NCBI GenBank assembly: GCA_016650185.1
Contig: JAENWE010000326.1
Location: 1-6,809, forward strand
Source: Vicinamibacteria bacterium
GTDB lineage: Bacteria > Acidobacteriota > Vicinamibacteria > Fen-336 > JAGNNV01
Length of the DNA stretch: 6,809 nucleotides
Reading direction: 5' to 3'
Part shown: piece by piece, positions 1 through 6,653 of the stretch
How positions within the stretch are numbered: the first letter of the stretch is position 1
Layout: each line of letters opens with the position of its first letter
The notes under the pieces: model-generated
The model's database searches: none
What the model was told of the DNA's origin: nothing
What the model saw: only the letters and a program-made list of their open reading frames with translations
Translations under genes and position numbers: made by a program

Positions 1-742
1 GATCGCCCTCCTTCTGGTGGCCCTGCTCGCCCATCACGTGTTTCGCCATCGGGAGAAAGGACACTTGGCCCGGTTCTGGGCCTCCGCCGCAATGGCTTTG
101 ATCCTGAGCGAGGCGGCTCTCGGCGCCGGCCTCGTTCTGTACCAGAGAGTGGCCGAAGACGCGTCGCTTGCGCGAGGGTTCTGGATCTCCGGCCATCTGA
201 TCAATACCTTCCTCCTCCTCGCCGCGCTCACCCTGACCTGGCGCTTTGTCGATGACCCAGACAGAGCCTCGAGGGCGGCCGCAGGTGGAGTGCGGAGAGC
301 CAGCTTTCCCAGGGCCGCCGAGGGTTTCACCGTCATTCCTGCCGTTATCGCCCTGATGGCGATCGGGGTCTCCGGGGCGATCGCGGCCTTGGGCGACACC
401 CTGTTCAAGGCGCAGACTCTACGCGAGGCCATCACTCAGGACTTTTCGTCCGCCTCTCACATCTTCCTGCGCTTGAGGGTCTTCCATCCCCTTCTCGCGC
501 TCGCCGGCGGCGGCTTCGTTCTCGTGCTGGCCTATCGAACGATCACCAGCAATCCGGACCGGCCTGAAAGCAGAAGGCGTGGACTTTCACTCGCCGGCCT
601 CGTGGTCGGCCAGTGGTTTCTCGGTCTTACCAACCTCGTTCTACTCGCCCCCACGGTTCTTCAGATAGCCCACTTGCTCGTGGCCGATCTCATCTGGATC
701 ACACTCGTACTGGTGGCGGCGGATGAGGGGCCGGGCTCCTAG
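1..742 (+). CDS. ctaA: Heme A synthase, COX15/CtaA family (5' end off window)
   Basis: Integral membrane enzyme that oxidises the C8 methyl group of heme O to give heme A for aa3-type terminal oxidases. The frame is open from base 2, so the gene is truncated by the window edge; the GTG at 17 is only the first in-window start codon. Numbering from that GTG, about six hydrophobic segments are visible, against eight in the full family. The missing part should carry the first segments and the N-terminal heme-ligand His. Family His residues in membrane context are visible at H60 (SGHLINTF), H157 (RVFHPLLAL) and H219 (LQIAHLLVADLIW). The loop GAIAALGDTLF (about 120-130) is typical of the family. 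The TAG stop at 740-742 interlocks with the stop of the converging amidase gene. Family assignment is strong; the exact substrate step is inferred from the family. Confidence 0.88.
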   Translation, partial: IALLLVALLAHHVFRHREKGHLARFWASAAMALILSEAALGAGLVLYQRVAEDASLARGFWISGHLINTFLLLAALTLTWRFVDDPDRASRAAAGGVRRASFPRAAEGFTVIPAVIALMAIGVSGAIAALGDTLFKAQTLREAITQDFSSASHIFLRLRVFHPLLALAGGGFVLVLAYRTITSNPDRPESRRRGLSLAGLVVGQWFLGLTNLVLLAPTVLQIAHLLVADLIWITLVLVAADEGPGS

Positions 743-743
743 G
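738..743. other. Interlocked stop codons of two convergent genes
   Basis: The palindrome CCTAGG contains TAG for the plus-strand heme A synthase (740-742) and TAG for the minus-strand amidase (741-739). The two coding regions overlap by four bases, and no intergenic terminator can fit between them. Transcripts from both sides must end inside, or read through, the opposing gene unless a factor-dependent mechanism is used. Confidence 0.9.
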
Positions 744-2508
744 GCGCGGACGACGGAGGGACGCGGCGCTTCGTGGCCTGTTCGAATGCGAACGCCAGTT
801 CCAGGAGTTTCGGTTCACTGCACGCCATTCCGGTGAAGCTCACGCCAAATGGGCCGGGCTTGGCATCGAACCCCGACGGGAACTGGTTTTGAGTCGCAGC
901 CCCGCCGCGGCTTCCACCTCCGCCCCCTCCGCCGAACGGAACATTGGGCACAAAGCCGAAGGGCACGATCACCGTCGGGTAGCCGGGCTTGGCCGCGACG
1001 CCCGCTCCGGTGGGGCCAGGAAACAGGAGGGCGTCGAGCTTGTGTTCTTTCATCGCCGCGTCGATGCCTTCGGTCGCGGACAGGCGAATGTCCTTGGCGC
1101 GATCGGCCTCATAGCGCCCGCGGTCCATCTGCACATCCATTTCGTCGGAGATATCGAGTTGAGCCTGACCGTACTTGATGGCGCCCGCCTTCTGGTGGGC
1201 CACGTTCCACTGCCGGAGTTCGGTGAGGGTCTTGACCGGGGCGGCGTCGCCCAGGGTCTTGAGCCAGGCGTTGAAGTCGCGCTTCATTCCATATTTCAGG
1301 ACCACGGAGCACTCGGCGTCCTGACCCTTGGCGTTATCCAGGCCTCCGCACACCCCCCAGGTCAGAAAGCTGCCGGCCGCGTCCTGGGTGATGACACTGG
1401 GAAGATCGGCGGGGTCCACAATGACGGCGCCTTGCTCCTTGAGGATGGCGATGGCCTCGACCATGACCTTTGCCTGCTCCGGGTTCAAGCCGCCCCGGGG
1501 GTTAGAGCCTCCCGGAACCGGCGTTCGGTCATAAAAGGACGCGCGAGGAATGCCGATGCGAGCGCCCTTCAGTCCCGCGGAATTGAGGAACTTCGTGTAG
1601 TCGCGTCCCGCGGGCGCCACGCAGGTCTTGGTCGCGGCGTCGTTCGGATCGGGCGCCTCGCTCTCGAGCGCGCCCAGGAGAACCGCCACGTCAGTGACCG
1701 TACGGCCCATCGGCCCCGCGGTGTCCTGGTCGGCGGTGATGGGGATGATGCCGTAACGGCTCACCCGTCCCACCGTGGGTTTGACCGCGGCCAGCATGTT
1801 CTGGTTGGCCGGGCTGAGGATGGATCCTGAGGTTTCCGTTCCCACGTTGGCCGCCCAGAAGCTCGCCGAGGTGCCGATGCCCGAACTGGACCCGCCCGTG
1901 CTCAGAACCGGCCGTCCATCGAAGGTGGCCTCTCGGGGGTCGCGCCGTGGATCGTAGGGATTCATGCCGTAGCCGGTGAGGGCGTTGTAGTTCGCGGGCA
2001 TGCCCGAGGCCACCCAGTTCGCGAGCTCCGTCATGCCGGTCTTGGCGATGATGATCGCACCCGCGTCCCGAAGGTTTTTCGTGACCGTCGCCTCATAGCT
2101 CGGGGTGAAACCGGCGAAAGCCAGCGCCCCTCCGGTGGTGGGGAGGTGAATGGTCTGGATATTGTCCTTGAGGCCCACGGGGATGCCGTGCAGCGGCCCT
2201 CGAATTTTCCCGGCGGCTCTTTCCCGGTCCCGCTCATCCGCTTCCTTGAGCGCGTCTTTGTTCACGGCGATGACCGCGTTCAACTGATCCTCATACAGCG
2301 CAATCCGGGTGAGGTACTGGAGCACGATCTCGCGAGAGGTGGTTCGCTTCTGCTCCAGGGCCAGGCGCATTTCCGGGATGGTGGCTTCCACCACGCTGAA
2401 GGGTTTGGGCCTCGTTTCGGCGGGCCGGTTGGGCTTTTGCGCGGCGGGGGTTGGGTTCGGGGCGACCAGGCCAAGGGCGACGAGGGCGATGAGCCGTTTC
2501 TTCATCAT
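739..2508 (-). CDS. Secreted amidase-signature family hydrolase
   Basis: Predicted exported serine amidohydrolase of 589 residues; the substrate cannot be read from the sequence. Residues 1-23 form a signal peptide: MMKKR, then a hydrophobic core, ending PTPAA. The Ser-cisSer-Lys triad of the family is visible: Lys114 in GIPVGLKDN, cis-Ser about 207 in STGGSSSG, and nucleophile Ser229 in GTETSGSI. The conserved stretch AAVKPTVGRVSRYGI (about 240-254) and DTAGPMGRTVTDVA follow. The Ser207-Ser229 spacing is 22, against the usual 24, which may be a subfamily trait. A run of seven Gly (526-532) followed by SRGG interrupts the C-terminal region. The start has tandem ATGs at 2508 and 2505 with no SD, and a TACAAT lies just upstream. 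It is the last gene of the minus-strand cluster, 35 bases after the thioredoxin gene. Alternatives within the family are peptide amidase or aryl-acylamidase types. Confidence 0.9.
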   Translation of the reverse strand: MMKKRLIALVALGLVAPNPTPAAQKPNRPAETRPKPFSVVEATIPEMRLALEQKRTTSREIVLQYLTRIALYEDQLNAVIAVNKDALKEADERDRERAAGKIRGPLHGIPVGLKDNIQTIHLPTTGGALAFAGFTPSYEATVTKNLRDAGAIIIAKTGMTELANWVASGMPANYNALTGYGMNPYDPRRDPREATFDGRPVLSTGGSSSGIGTSASFWAANVGTETSGSILSPANQNMLAAVKPTVGRVSRYGIIPITADQDTAGPMGRTVTDVAVLLGALESEAPDPNDAATKTCVAPAGRDYTKFLNSAGLKGARIGIPRASFYDRTPVPGGSNPRGGLNPEQAKVMVEAIAILKEQGAVIVDPADLPSVITQDAAGSFLTWGVCGGLDNAKGQDAECSVVLKYGMKRDFNAWLKTLGDAAPVKTLTELRQWNVAHQKAGAIKYGQAQLDISDEMDVQMDRGRYEADRAKDIRLSATEGIDAAMKEHKLDALLFPGPTGAGVAAKPGYPTVIVPFGFVPNVPFGGGGGGGSRGGAATQNQFPSGFDAKPGPFGVSFTGMACSEPKLLELAFAFEQATKRRVPPSSAP

Positions 2509-2516
2509 GGCCCGCG

Positions 2517-2522
2517 ATTGTA
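2517..2522 (-). promoter_or_regulatory. Possible -10 box (TACAAT) for the amidase gene
   Basis: On the minus strand TACAAT ends 8 bases before the first of two tandem ATG codons. Initiation 6 to 9 bases downstream of the box would give a leaderless mRNA or one with a leader of about three bases, which fits the lack of any SD here. I see no -35 match at 17-18 bases. The site lies in the 35-base gap after the thioredoxin gene, so it could be an internal promoter of the cluster. A six-base match can easily occur by chance. Confidence 0.3.
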
Positions 2523-2543
2523 GGCCGAAGGGTTACGTTCCTT

Positions 2544-3401
2544 CTACTTCATGGCCTCGAGAGATTTTTTTGCGCTCGCCGTCACCGGGTGTCTCGGATA
2601 GTCGGCGATGAGTTTTGTCAGCACCACCCTGGCCTCGGCCCCCCTGCCGAGTTGGGTCAGGCAGCGGGAGAGGAGGAATTGAAGGCGAGGATCGGTATCC
2701 GCCTCGGGCGGCAGGGCGAGGCCTTCTCGGAGCATGGTCTCCGAGTCCGTGAAGCTCGACTGAGACTCGATGATTCGAGCCAGCATCATCCGCACTCGCT
2801 TGCGCTGGCGGAGGGGTCCCCCGTCGGCCCTTCGCGCTCGTTCCAGAAGAGGCCGGGCGTCATCGTGGTAGTTGAGCTCGTACATCTTCGCGCCAAGTCC
2901 GTAGAGAGCTCCGAAGTTCTGGGGGTCGGTGCGGAGAATCTTCTCCCACCCCAGCATGTCGGCGCCCTCGATCTCGGCGGTGTTCAGGAGTTTCAGAAAA
3001 GCCGCCGCGTTCACGTAGCCCTCGATGCGGGCCACCGCACGGCCCTCGGAGGTGAAGAAGCCGATGGTGGGCAAACCCTCGACGCCATGCTCATCGCTCA
3101 GTTCAAGCTCCTCCCTCCGACCTTCGGTGTTGACCTTGACCGCGACCGTCGTCTTCGCGAGTCGGGTCACCACCGCGGCATCCTTGTAGGTCGTTTGATC
3201 CAGCTTCTCGCAAAACGTGCACCACGAAGCCCAGAAATCGACCATGACGATCTTGCCCTCGCTTCGTGCCCGCGCTTTGGCGGATCGGAAGTCCTTTTCC
3301 CATCGTATCGAGTCGGCCCCCAGGCTGGATGCGGTCCCAAGACCAAGGAGAGTGAGGGCCATGAGGGCGACGGCGGGAGAGAGCAGCGTCCTTCGCCTCA
3401 T
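2544..3401 (-). CDS. Exported thioredoxin-fold protein with TPR-like C-terminal region (DsbD-gamma-like)
   Basis: Predicted periplasmic thiol-disulfide oxidoreductase, 285 residues from the ATG at 3401. That start is preferred over the upstream frame opening at 3509 because it yields a clean signal peptide (MRRRTLLSPA, hydrophobic core, SSLGA at about 25-29). It also overlaps the preceding gene's stop as ATGA. The active site is FWASWCTFC, with Cys61 and Cys64, and the cis-Pro is Pro111 in GLPTIGFF. The flanks DFWASWC, TTYKDAAVV and GLPTI resemble the gamma domain of DsbD and Thioredoxin_7-type proteins. Residues from about 150 onward are helical and TPR-like (GALYGLGAKMYELN, DARPLLERARR, AEARVVLTKLIADYP), suggesting a protein-binding platform. 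No SD is seen. The partner is unknown. The acidic, non-CPHC active site fits a reductase, but direction of electron flow is inference. Confidence 0.85.
   Translation of the reverse strand: MRRRTLLSPAVALMALTLLGLGTASSLGADSIRWEKDFRSAKARARSEGKIVMVDFWASWCTFCEKLDQTTYKDAAVVTRLAKTTVAVKVNTEGRREELELSDEHGVEGLPTIGFFTSEGRAVARIEGYVNAAAFLKLLNTAEIEGADMLGWEKILRTDPQNFGALYGLGAKMYELNYHDDARPLLERARRADGGPLRQRKRVRMMLARIIESQSSFTDSETMLREGLALPPEADTDPRLQFLLSRCLTQLGRGAEARVVLTKLIADYPRHPVTASAKKSLEAMK
3398..3401 (-). other. ATGA stop/start overlap (translational coupling)
   Basis: The TGA stop of the C26-family hydrolase (3400-3398) overlaps the ATG of the thioredoxin gene (3401-3399). With no SD upstream, termination-reinitiation is the likely way the thioredoxin protein is translated. 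The overlap is also the main evidence for that gene's start. Confidence 0.8.
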
Positions 3402-4165
3402 GATGCCAGGGGGCGTCTGGACCGGACGGAAAGACGGGCCGCCTCGACGAAGCCGGCGAACAGACCGTCGGACGCATTCGGGGTCTTCCAGAAATTCTCC
3501 GGATGCCACTGGACCGCGACCACAAATCGTCGGTCCGGCATTTCCAGACCTTCGATGATGCCGTCGTCGGGACAGATGGCGGAAGAGGTCAGTCCTCTGC
3601 CCAGACGCTTCACGGCCTGGTGGTGGAAGGAGTTCACCCCCACCCTGGCGGAGGACAGCAGTTGGGCAAGGCGCGAGTCGCGCGCGATCGTCACGTCGTG
3701 TCCGATGACCAGTCGATCCTCGCCCGTTTCGTGGATCACGGCGCCTTTGACCTCGGAGGGGATGTCCTGGATGAGCGTGCCGCCGAGGGCGACGTTCAGG
3801 ACCTGCAGGCCCCGGCAGATGCCGAGAACCGGCATGTCGCGCCGAACCGCTTCCCGGGCGAGCGTGAGTTCGAACGGATCCCGAGGTCCGTCCACGCGCC
3901 CCAGCCCGGCGTGGGGCTCCTCACCGAAGAGCAACGGGTCGACGTCGGCGCCGCCGGAGAGCAGCAGGCCGTCGCAGTTGTCCAGGATCTCGCCGGGCAG
4001 CTGATTCGTCTCCTCCCACGGGTCGGTGAAGCCCGGGGCGATGATGCTGGGCAGGCCGTGGGCTTTGGAAATCGCGTGGAGGTAGTCAAATCGAAGCCAC
4101 GCGTGATTCGCCGTTCCCGGGTCGCTGCCGGCGGTGATGACGATGCGGGGTCGAGAGGCCGTCAC
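3398..4165 (-). CDS. Class I glutamine-amidotransferase-like hydrolase (peptidase C26 / PuuD family)
   Basis: Cytoplasmic hydrolase of gamma-glutamyl amide bonds, 255 residues, close to the length of gamma-glutamyl-GABA hydrolase PuuD (about 254). The N-terminal PRIVITAG strand and LLLSGGADVDPLLFGEEP (about 67-84) are the family's oxyanion and substrate region. The nucleophile is Cys117 in GICRGLQVLNVALGG; the triad is completed by His221 and Glu223 in VQWHPE. NSFHHQAVKRLG (about 178-189) is another family signature. There is no signal peptide. The GTG start overlaps the argS stop (GTGA) and the stop overlaps the thioredoxin start (ATGA). No SD is visible. The family also includes enzymes acting on other gamma-glutamyl compounds. 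No polyamine-pathway genes are in view, so puuD itself is not claimed. Confidence 0.88.
   Translation of the reverse strand: MTASRPRIVITAGSDPGTANHAWLRFDYLHAISKAHGLPSIIAPGFTDPWEETNQLPGEILDNCDGLLLSGGADVDPLLFGEEPHAGLGRVDGPRDPFELTLAREAVRRDMPVLGICRGLQVLNVALGGTLIQDIPSEVKGAVIHETGEDRLVIGHDVTIARDSRLAQLLSSARVGVNSFHHQAVKRLGRGLTSSAICPDDGIIEGLEMPDRRFVVAVQWHPENFWKTPNASDGLFAGFVEAARLSVRSRRPLAS
4162..4165 (-). other. GTGA stop/start overlap (translational coupling)
   Basis: The argS stop TGA (4164-4162) overlaps the GTG start of the C26-family hydrolase (4165-4163). The weak start codon, lack of SD and 4-base overlap indicate that the hydrolase is translated by ribosomes finishing argS. Confidence 0.75.
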
Positions 4166-6117
4166 ATCCGATCCGGAATGGGGATGCCAAGAAGTCCCGC
4201 GATGTCGGTGGTGTGGCGCACGAAGAGCTGGACCACGAGAACCCGCACCGCGCGCAGGTCTTCACTTTCGGCGCGCACCACCGAGTGGGCTGGATTCTGG
4301 TAATAGCCGTGAAAGGCCTGGGCGATCTGGAAGGCGTGCCGGGTCATCACGCTTGGCTCTTCGGTGCGCACCGCAGTCTCAATCGCCTCATCGGTCCGCG
4401 CCATGGCCAAAAACAAGGACCACGCGGAGCCGCCCTCCGCGGTGGCGAGCCAGGGGTCGAGAAGGCTCCGTTCATGCGCTCGTTTGAGCAGAGCCTCGAC
4501 ATCGTGACCTTCGGAGGCTACCTTGGCCAGGATGCTTCGGGCGCGCACCACGCTGTTCTGGATGTAGGGGCCGGTTTCGCCCGTGAACGCCAGCGCCTCT
4601 TCCATGTCGAAGGTGATGATCCGATTGCGCGAAAAACGCAACATGAAATAACGCAAGGCTCCGACCGCGATGTCGTGGGCGGCCTTCGTGCGATCGGCTA
4701 GCGAGCGCTCGGGATCGCGGGTGGCGATTTCATTCGACGCCTTCGCTTCGAGGGCGTCGAGCAGGTCATCCGCCTTCACGCCGAGCCCACGCCGACCCGA
4801 TACCTTGACCGCGCCCGCGTCTTCGTCGACCTCGTAGCCAAGCTCTCTCGCGGTCGCCTTCGACAGCACCACCTTCTCATAGCCGAGATGCCGCGTGCCC
4901 TCCGCCGCTTCCCGCCCGGCCAACGCCTCGACCCCCGCCTTGACCACGCGCTGGGGATAGCTTTGGCCCACATCGATAACATTGAAGACAAGCGAGGCGC
5001 CCGCTCCGAACGGAGGCGCGCCTTCATCCACGTGGTCGCCGGTCGAAGACCACAAGGGCCGCGCGGTCGTTGAGTCCTCGTGACGCCGATACCGGAAGTC
5101 AAGGCCCAGTTTGCCCAGCTTCCAGAGCTGATAGGCGATGTCCTTGCCGGTGTACGTGACCGTGCCATTGGAGCGAACGATGATCTTGTTCTCCTCACCA
5201 CCGCCCTCGGCCTCGTCCATGCGCAGGACCCAGCACCCCTTAGCCTTGCCTTCCTCCTCGAACTCGATGGCCTTCTTTTCCTTGAGCAGCTCGAAGGCCC
5301 TGGCCCAGAAGTGCTGCTGCAGGATGTCAGACTCGCGGACGAGGAGGTCGTAGCCGATGTCGAGGCGGGCCATGGTCGCGATGTGGGCGCGGACAATCCG
5401 GGCGGCCACGTATGCCCCCAGTTCCGCGGTTGGACCCTCGTGCTTCTCGATGGCGTGGAGCGTTCCGACCTGAAGCGCCTTCCGCTCCTTGTCCCCGCCG
5501 TACCACTCGAAGACACGGGCGTACAGATCCCAGCAGTAATAGTCGAGGCGGTCGGGGATGGCCTGGATATCAGCGAGGCTCTTCTTCTCGAGTTGTTCAA
5601 AGCCCACGATCACATCCGCCACCTGAACGCCGGTGTCGTCAATGTAGTTCTGAGTCAAGACCTCGTGCCCTCGCGCTTGCAAGAGGCGCACGAAGGTGTC
5701 CCCAAGAATCGAGTTGCGAACATGGCCGATGTGCGCGGCCTTGTTGGGATTGATACTCGTGTGCTCGACGATGACCCGGCCGTCGCGGAGGACTTTGGCC
5801 GGCGGAGAGAGGATGAACGAGGACACAGAGGCGGTGAAAGCGCTTCGGTCGAGGAAGAGGTTGATAAACCCTCCGCCCGCCACCTCCGCGTGGTCGATGC
5901 CGTCGATATTGCCCAACCTGGGCGCCAGTTCCTGGGCGATGTCGCGGGGCTTGCGACCCACCTTCTTGGCGAGGTCGAAGGCCAGAGGCAACGCCATGTC
6001 TCCGAGGTCGAGCTTGGGCGTGGTTTGGACCAGGATCTCGTCGAGGGTAACGCCGAAAGCCTCGGCCACGGTCTGGCGAATTCGACCAGCGAGGTCCGAC
6101 TGGAAGGCGAGGATCAT
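4162..6117 (-). CDS. argS: Arginyl-tRNA synthetase
   Basis: Class I synthetase charging tRNA-Arg in the cytoplasm; 651 residues, longer than the usual bacterial 550-590. The N-terminal Add-1-type domain (about 1-95, ending GGGFINLFL) is followed by the catalytic core. NPNKAAHIGHVRNSILGD carries HIGH at 129-132. NYIDDTGVQVADV, and RSNGTVTYTGKDIAY (about 315-329), are ArgRS-specific. The second ATP loop appears as KVSGRRG at 438-444 in place of KMSK, followed by LGVKADDLLDAL. The DALR anticodon-binding region starts near 487 (GALRYFMLRF), includes GETGPYIQNSVVRARSIL, and ends with the typical LGIPIPDRM. Extra length lies mainly between about 340 and 435. The ATG at 6117 is the first possible start after the upstream gene's in-frame stop at 6177-6175. 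There is no SD. Its 3' end is coupled to the hydrolase gene. Confidence 0.97.
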   Translation of the reverse strand: MILAFQSDLAGRIRQTVAEAFGVTLDEILVQTTPKLDLGDMALPLAFDLAKKVGRKPRDIAQELAPRLGNIDGIDHAEVAGGGFINLFLDRSAFTASVSSFILSPPAKVLRDGRVIVEHTSINPNKAAHIGHVRNSILGDTFVRLLQARGHEVLTQNYIDDTGVQVADVIVGFEQLEKKSLADIQAIPDRLDYYCWDLYARVFEWYGGDKERKALQVGTLHAIEKHEGPTAELGAYVAARIVRAHIATMARLDIGYDLLVRESDILQQHFWARAFELLKEKKAIEFEEEGKAKGCWVLRMDEAEGGGEENKIIVRSNGTVTYTGKDIAYQLWKLGKLGLDFRYRRHEDSTTARPLWSSTGDHVDEGAPPFGAGASLVFNVIDVGQSYPQRVVKAGVEALAGREAAEGTRHLGYEKVVLSKATARELGYEVDEDAGAVKVSGRRGLGVKADDLLDALEAKASNEIATRDPERSLADRTKAAHDIAVGALRYFMLRFSRNRIITFDMEEALAFTGETGPYIQNSVVRARSILAKVASEGHDVEALLKRAHERSLLDPWLATAEGGSAWSLFLAMARTDEAIETAVRTEEPSVMTRHAFQIAQAFHGYYQNPAHSVVRAESEDLRAVRVLVVQLFVRHTTDIAGLLGIPIPDRM

Positions 6118-6156
6118 GGGGGCGCGGGTGACGAGGTCAAACCGGAGCGCGGGGGC

Positions 6157-6171
6157 GTTCCGCGCCGGAAC
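6157..6171. repeat. Small inverted repeat between the first minus-strand gene and argS
   Basis: GTTCCG and CGGAAC form a perfect 6-base stem with a 3-base loop. On the minus strand it begins three bases after the TAG stop of the upstream gene, within the 57-base gap before argS. No T-run follows, so it is not a standard intrinsic terminator. It could be a processing or stability hairpin, or chance in GC-rich DNA. Confidence 0.4.
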
Positions 6172-6174
6172 CGG

Positions 6175-6624
6175 CTACGGAAGGACGATGGCGAGGTCGA
6201 AGTCAGCGGTGCCCTTGCGGCACCAGTTTTCACGCTTCGAGCAGTAGAAGTACGAAAGCGTGGTCTTGACCGTGCTCAAACCCCTTGGCGCGTCGGGCGT
6301 GATGGTGACCGGGAACCGCACTGGCTTGTTCAGATCGAGGTAGTGGGCGTTCGCCGGGTCGGGGATTACGCCCGAGCTCTTGGGGGGCGGGGGCGCCACC
6401 AGCGGCGAGCCAGAGGCGAACTTGAGGCGCGGGGCCGGCTCTTCGTTGATGTTGACGTCCGGGTCCTTCTTCTTGAACTCGAAGACGACGTGAGCCGAGG
6501 CTCCCTTCTTCGCGGGGGCTTCATAGGCGGCCATCACGTCGAAGTGCGGCGAGGGCATGGCCTGTGGCGTCATCAGGAGGGCGCCCTGGAGCAGGAGCGC
6601 CGAGATCATTACAGTGACCATCAT
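6175..6624 (-). CDS. Small exported protein with a Cys pair, possibly a DsbD-alpha-like domain
   Basis: Protein of 149 residues with an N-terminal hydrophobic segment (ISALLLQGALLM, about 7-18), most simply a signal peptide; tandem ATGs at 6624 and 6621 could each start it. The mature part has alternating hydrophobic strands (ASAHVVFEF; KPVRFPVTITP; STVKTTLSYFYC) and a Pro-rich stretch (about 77-82). It ends with Cys128 and Cys135 in YFYCSKRENWC followed by DFDLAIVLP. A late C-x6-C pair between beta strands in a short exported protein resembles the N-terminal (alpha) domain of DsbD, which has C-x5-C, and the C-terminal domain of some bacterial NHL-repeat thioredoxin proteins. That likeness is motif-level only. 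It is the first gene of the minus-strand cluster, 57 bases before argS and in the same frame. No SD is seen; a TACAAT lies 6 bases upstream of the first ATG. Confidence 0.72.
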   Translation of the reverse strand: MMVTVMISALLLQGALLMTPQAMPSPHFDVMAAYEAPAKKGASAHVVFEFKKKDPDVNINEEPAPRLKFASGSPLVAPPPPKSSGVIPDPANAHYLDLNKPVRFPVTITPDAPRGLSTVKTTLSYFYCSKRENWCRKGTADFDLAIVLP

Positions 6625-6630
6625 CAGGCT

Positions 6631-6636
6631 ATTGTA
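6631..6636 (-). promoter_or_regulatory. Possible -10 box (TACAAT) for the five-gene minus-strand cluster
   Basis: On the minus strand TACAAT is followed by AGCCTG and then the ATG at 6624, so the last T of the box is 7 bases from the A of the start codon. Transcription would begin at or next to the ATG, giving a leaderless mRNA; there is no SD. No TTGACA-like -35 is present at 17-18 bases, where the G-rich repeat lies instead. The tandem ATGATG could allow the second ATG to be used. Confidence 0.4.
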
Positions 6637-6653
6637 TCGGCTGGAGTGGGATG

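Noticed and set aside
17..19. GTG at 17 as the true start of the heme A synthase gene
   Set aside because: The frame is open to the window edge, and starting here would drop the N-terminal membrane segments and heme-ligand His that the family needs.
889..1830. 313-residue plus-strand open frame opposite the amidase
   Set aside because: It is antisense to a gene with a full Ser-cisSer-Lys signature, and its composition looks like mirrored coding sequence.
3402..3509. 36-residue N-terminal extension of the thioredoxin protein
   Set aside because: It would overlap the upstream hydrolase by over 100 bases and bury the signal peptide. The ATG at 3401 gives a clean signal peptide and an ATGA overlap.
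2589..4004. 471-residue plus-strand open frame opposite the thioredoxin and C26 hydrolase genes
   Set aside because: It is a shadow of two well-supported genes on the other strand, with Arg/Ser/Pro-rich composition in its later part and no family motif.
6157..6171. Rho-independent terminator after the first minus-strand gene
   Set aside because: The stem is only six pairs and no T-run follows on the minus strand.
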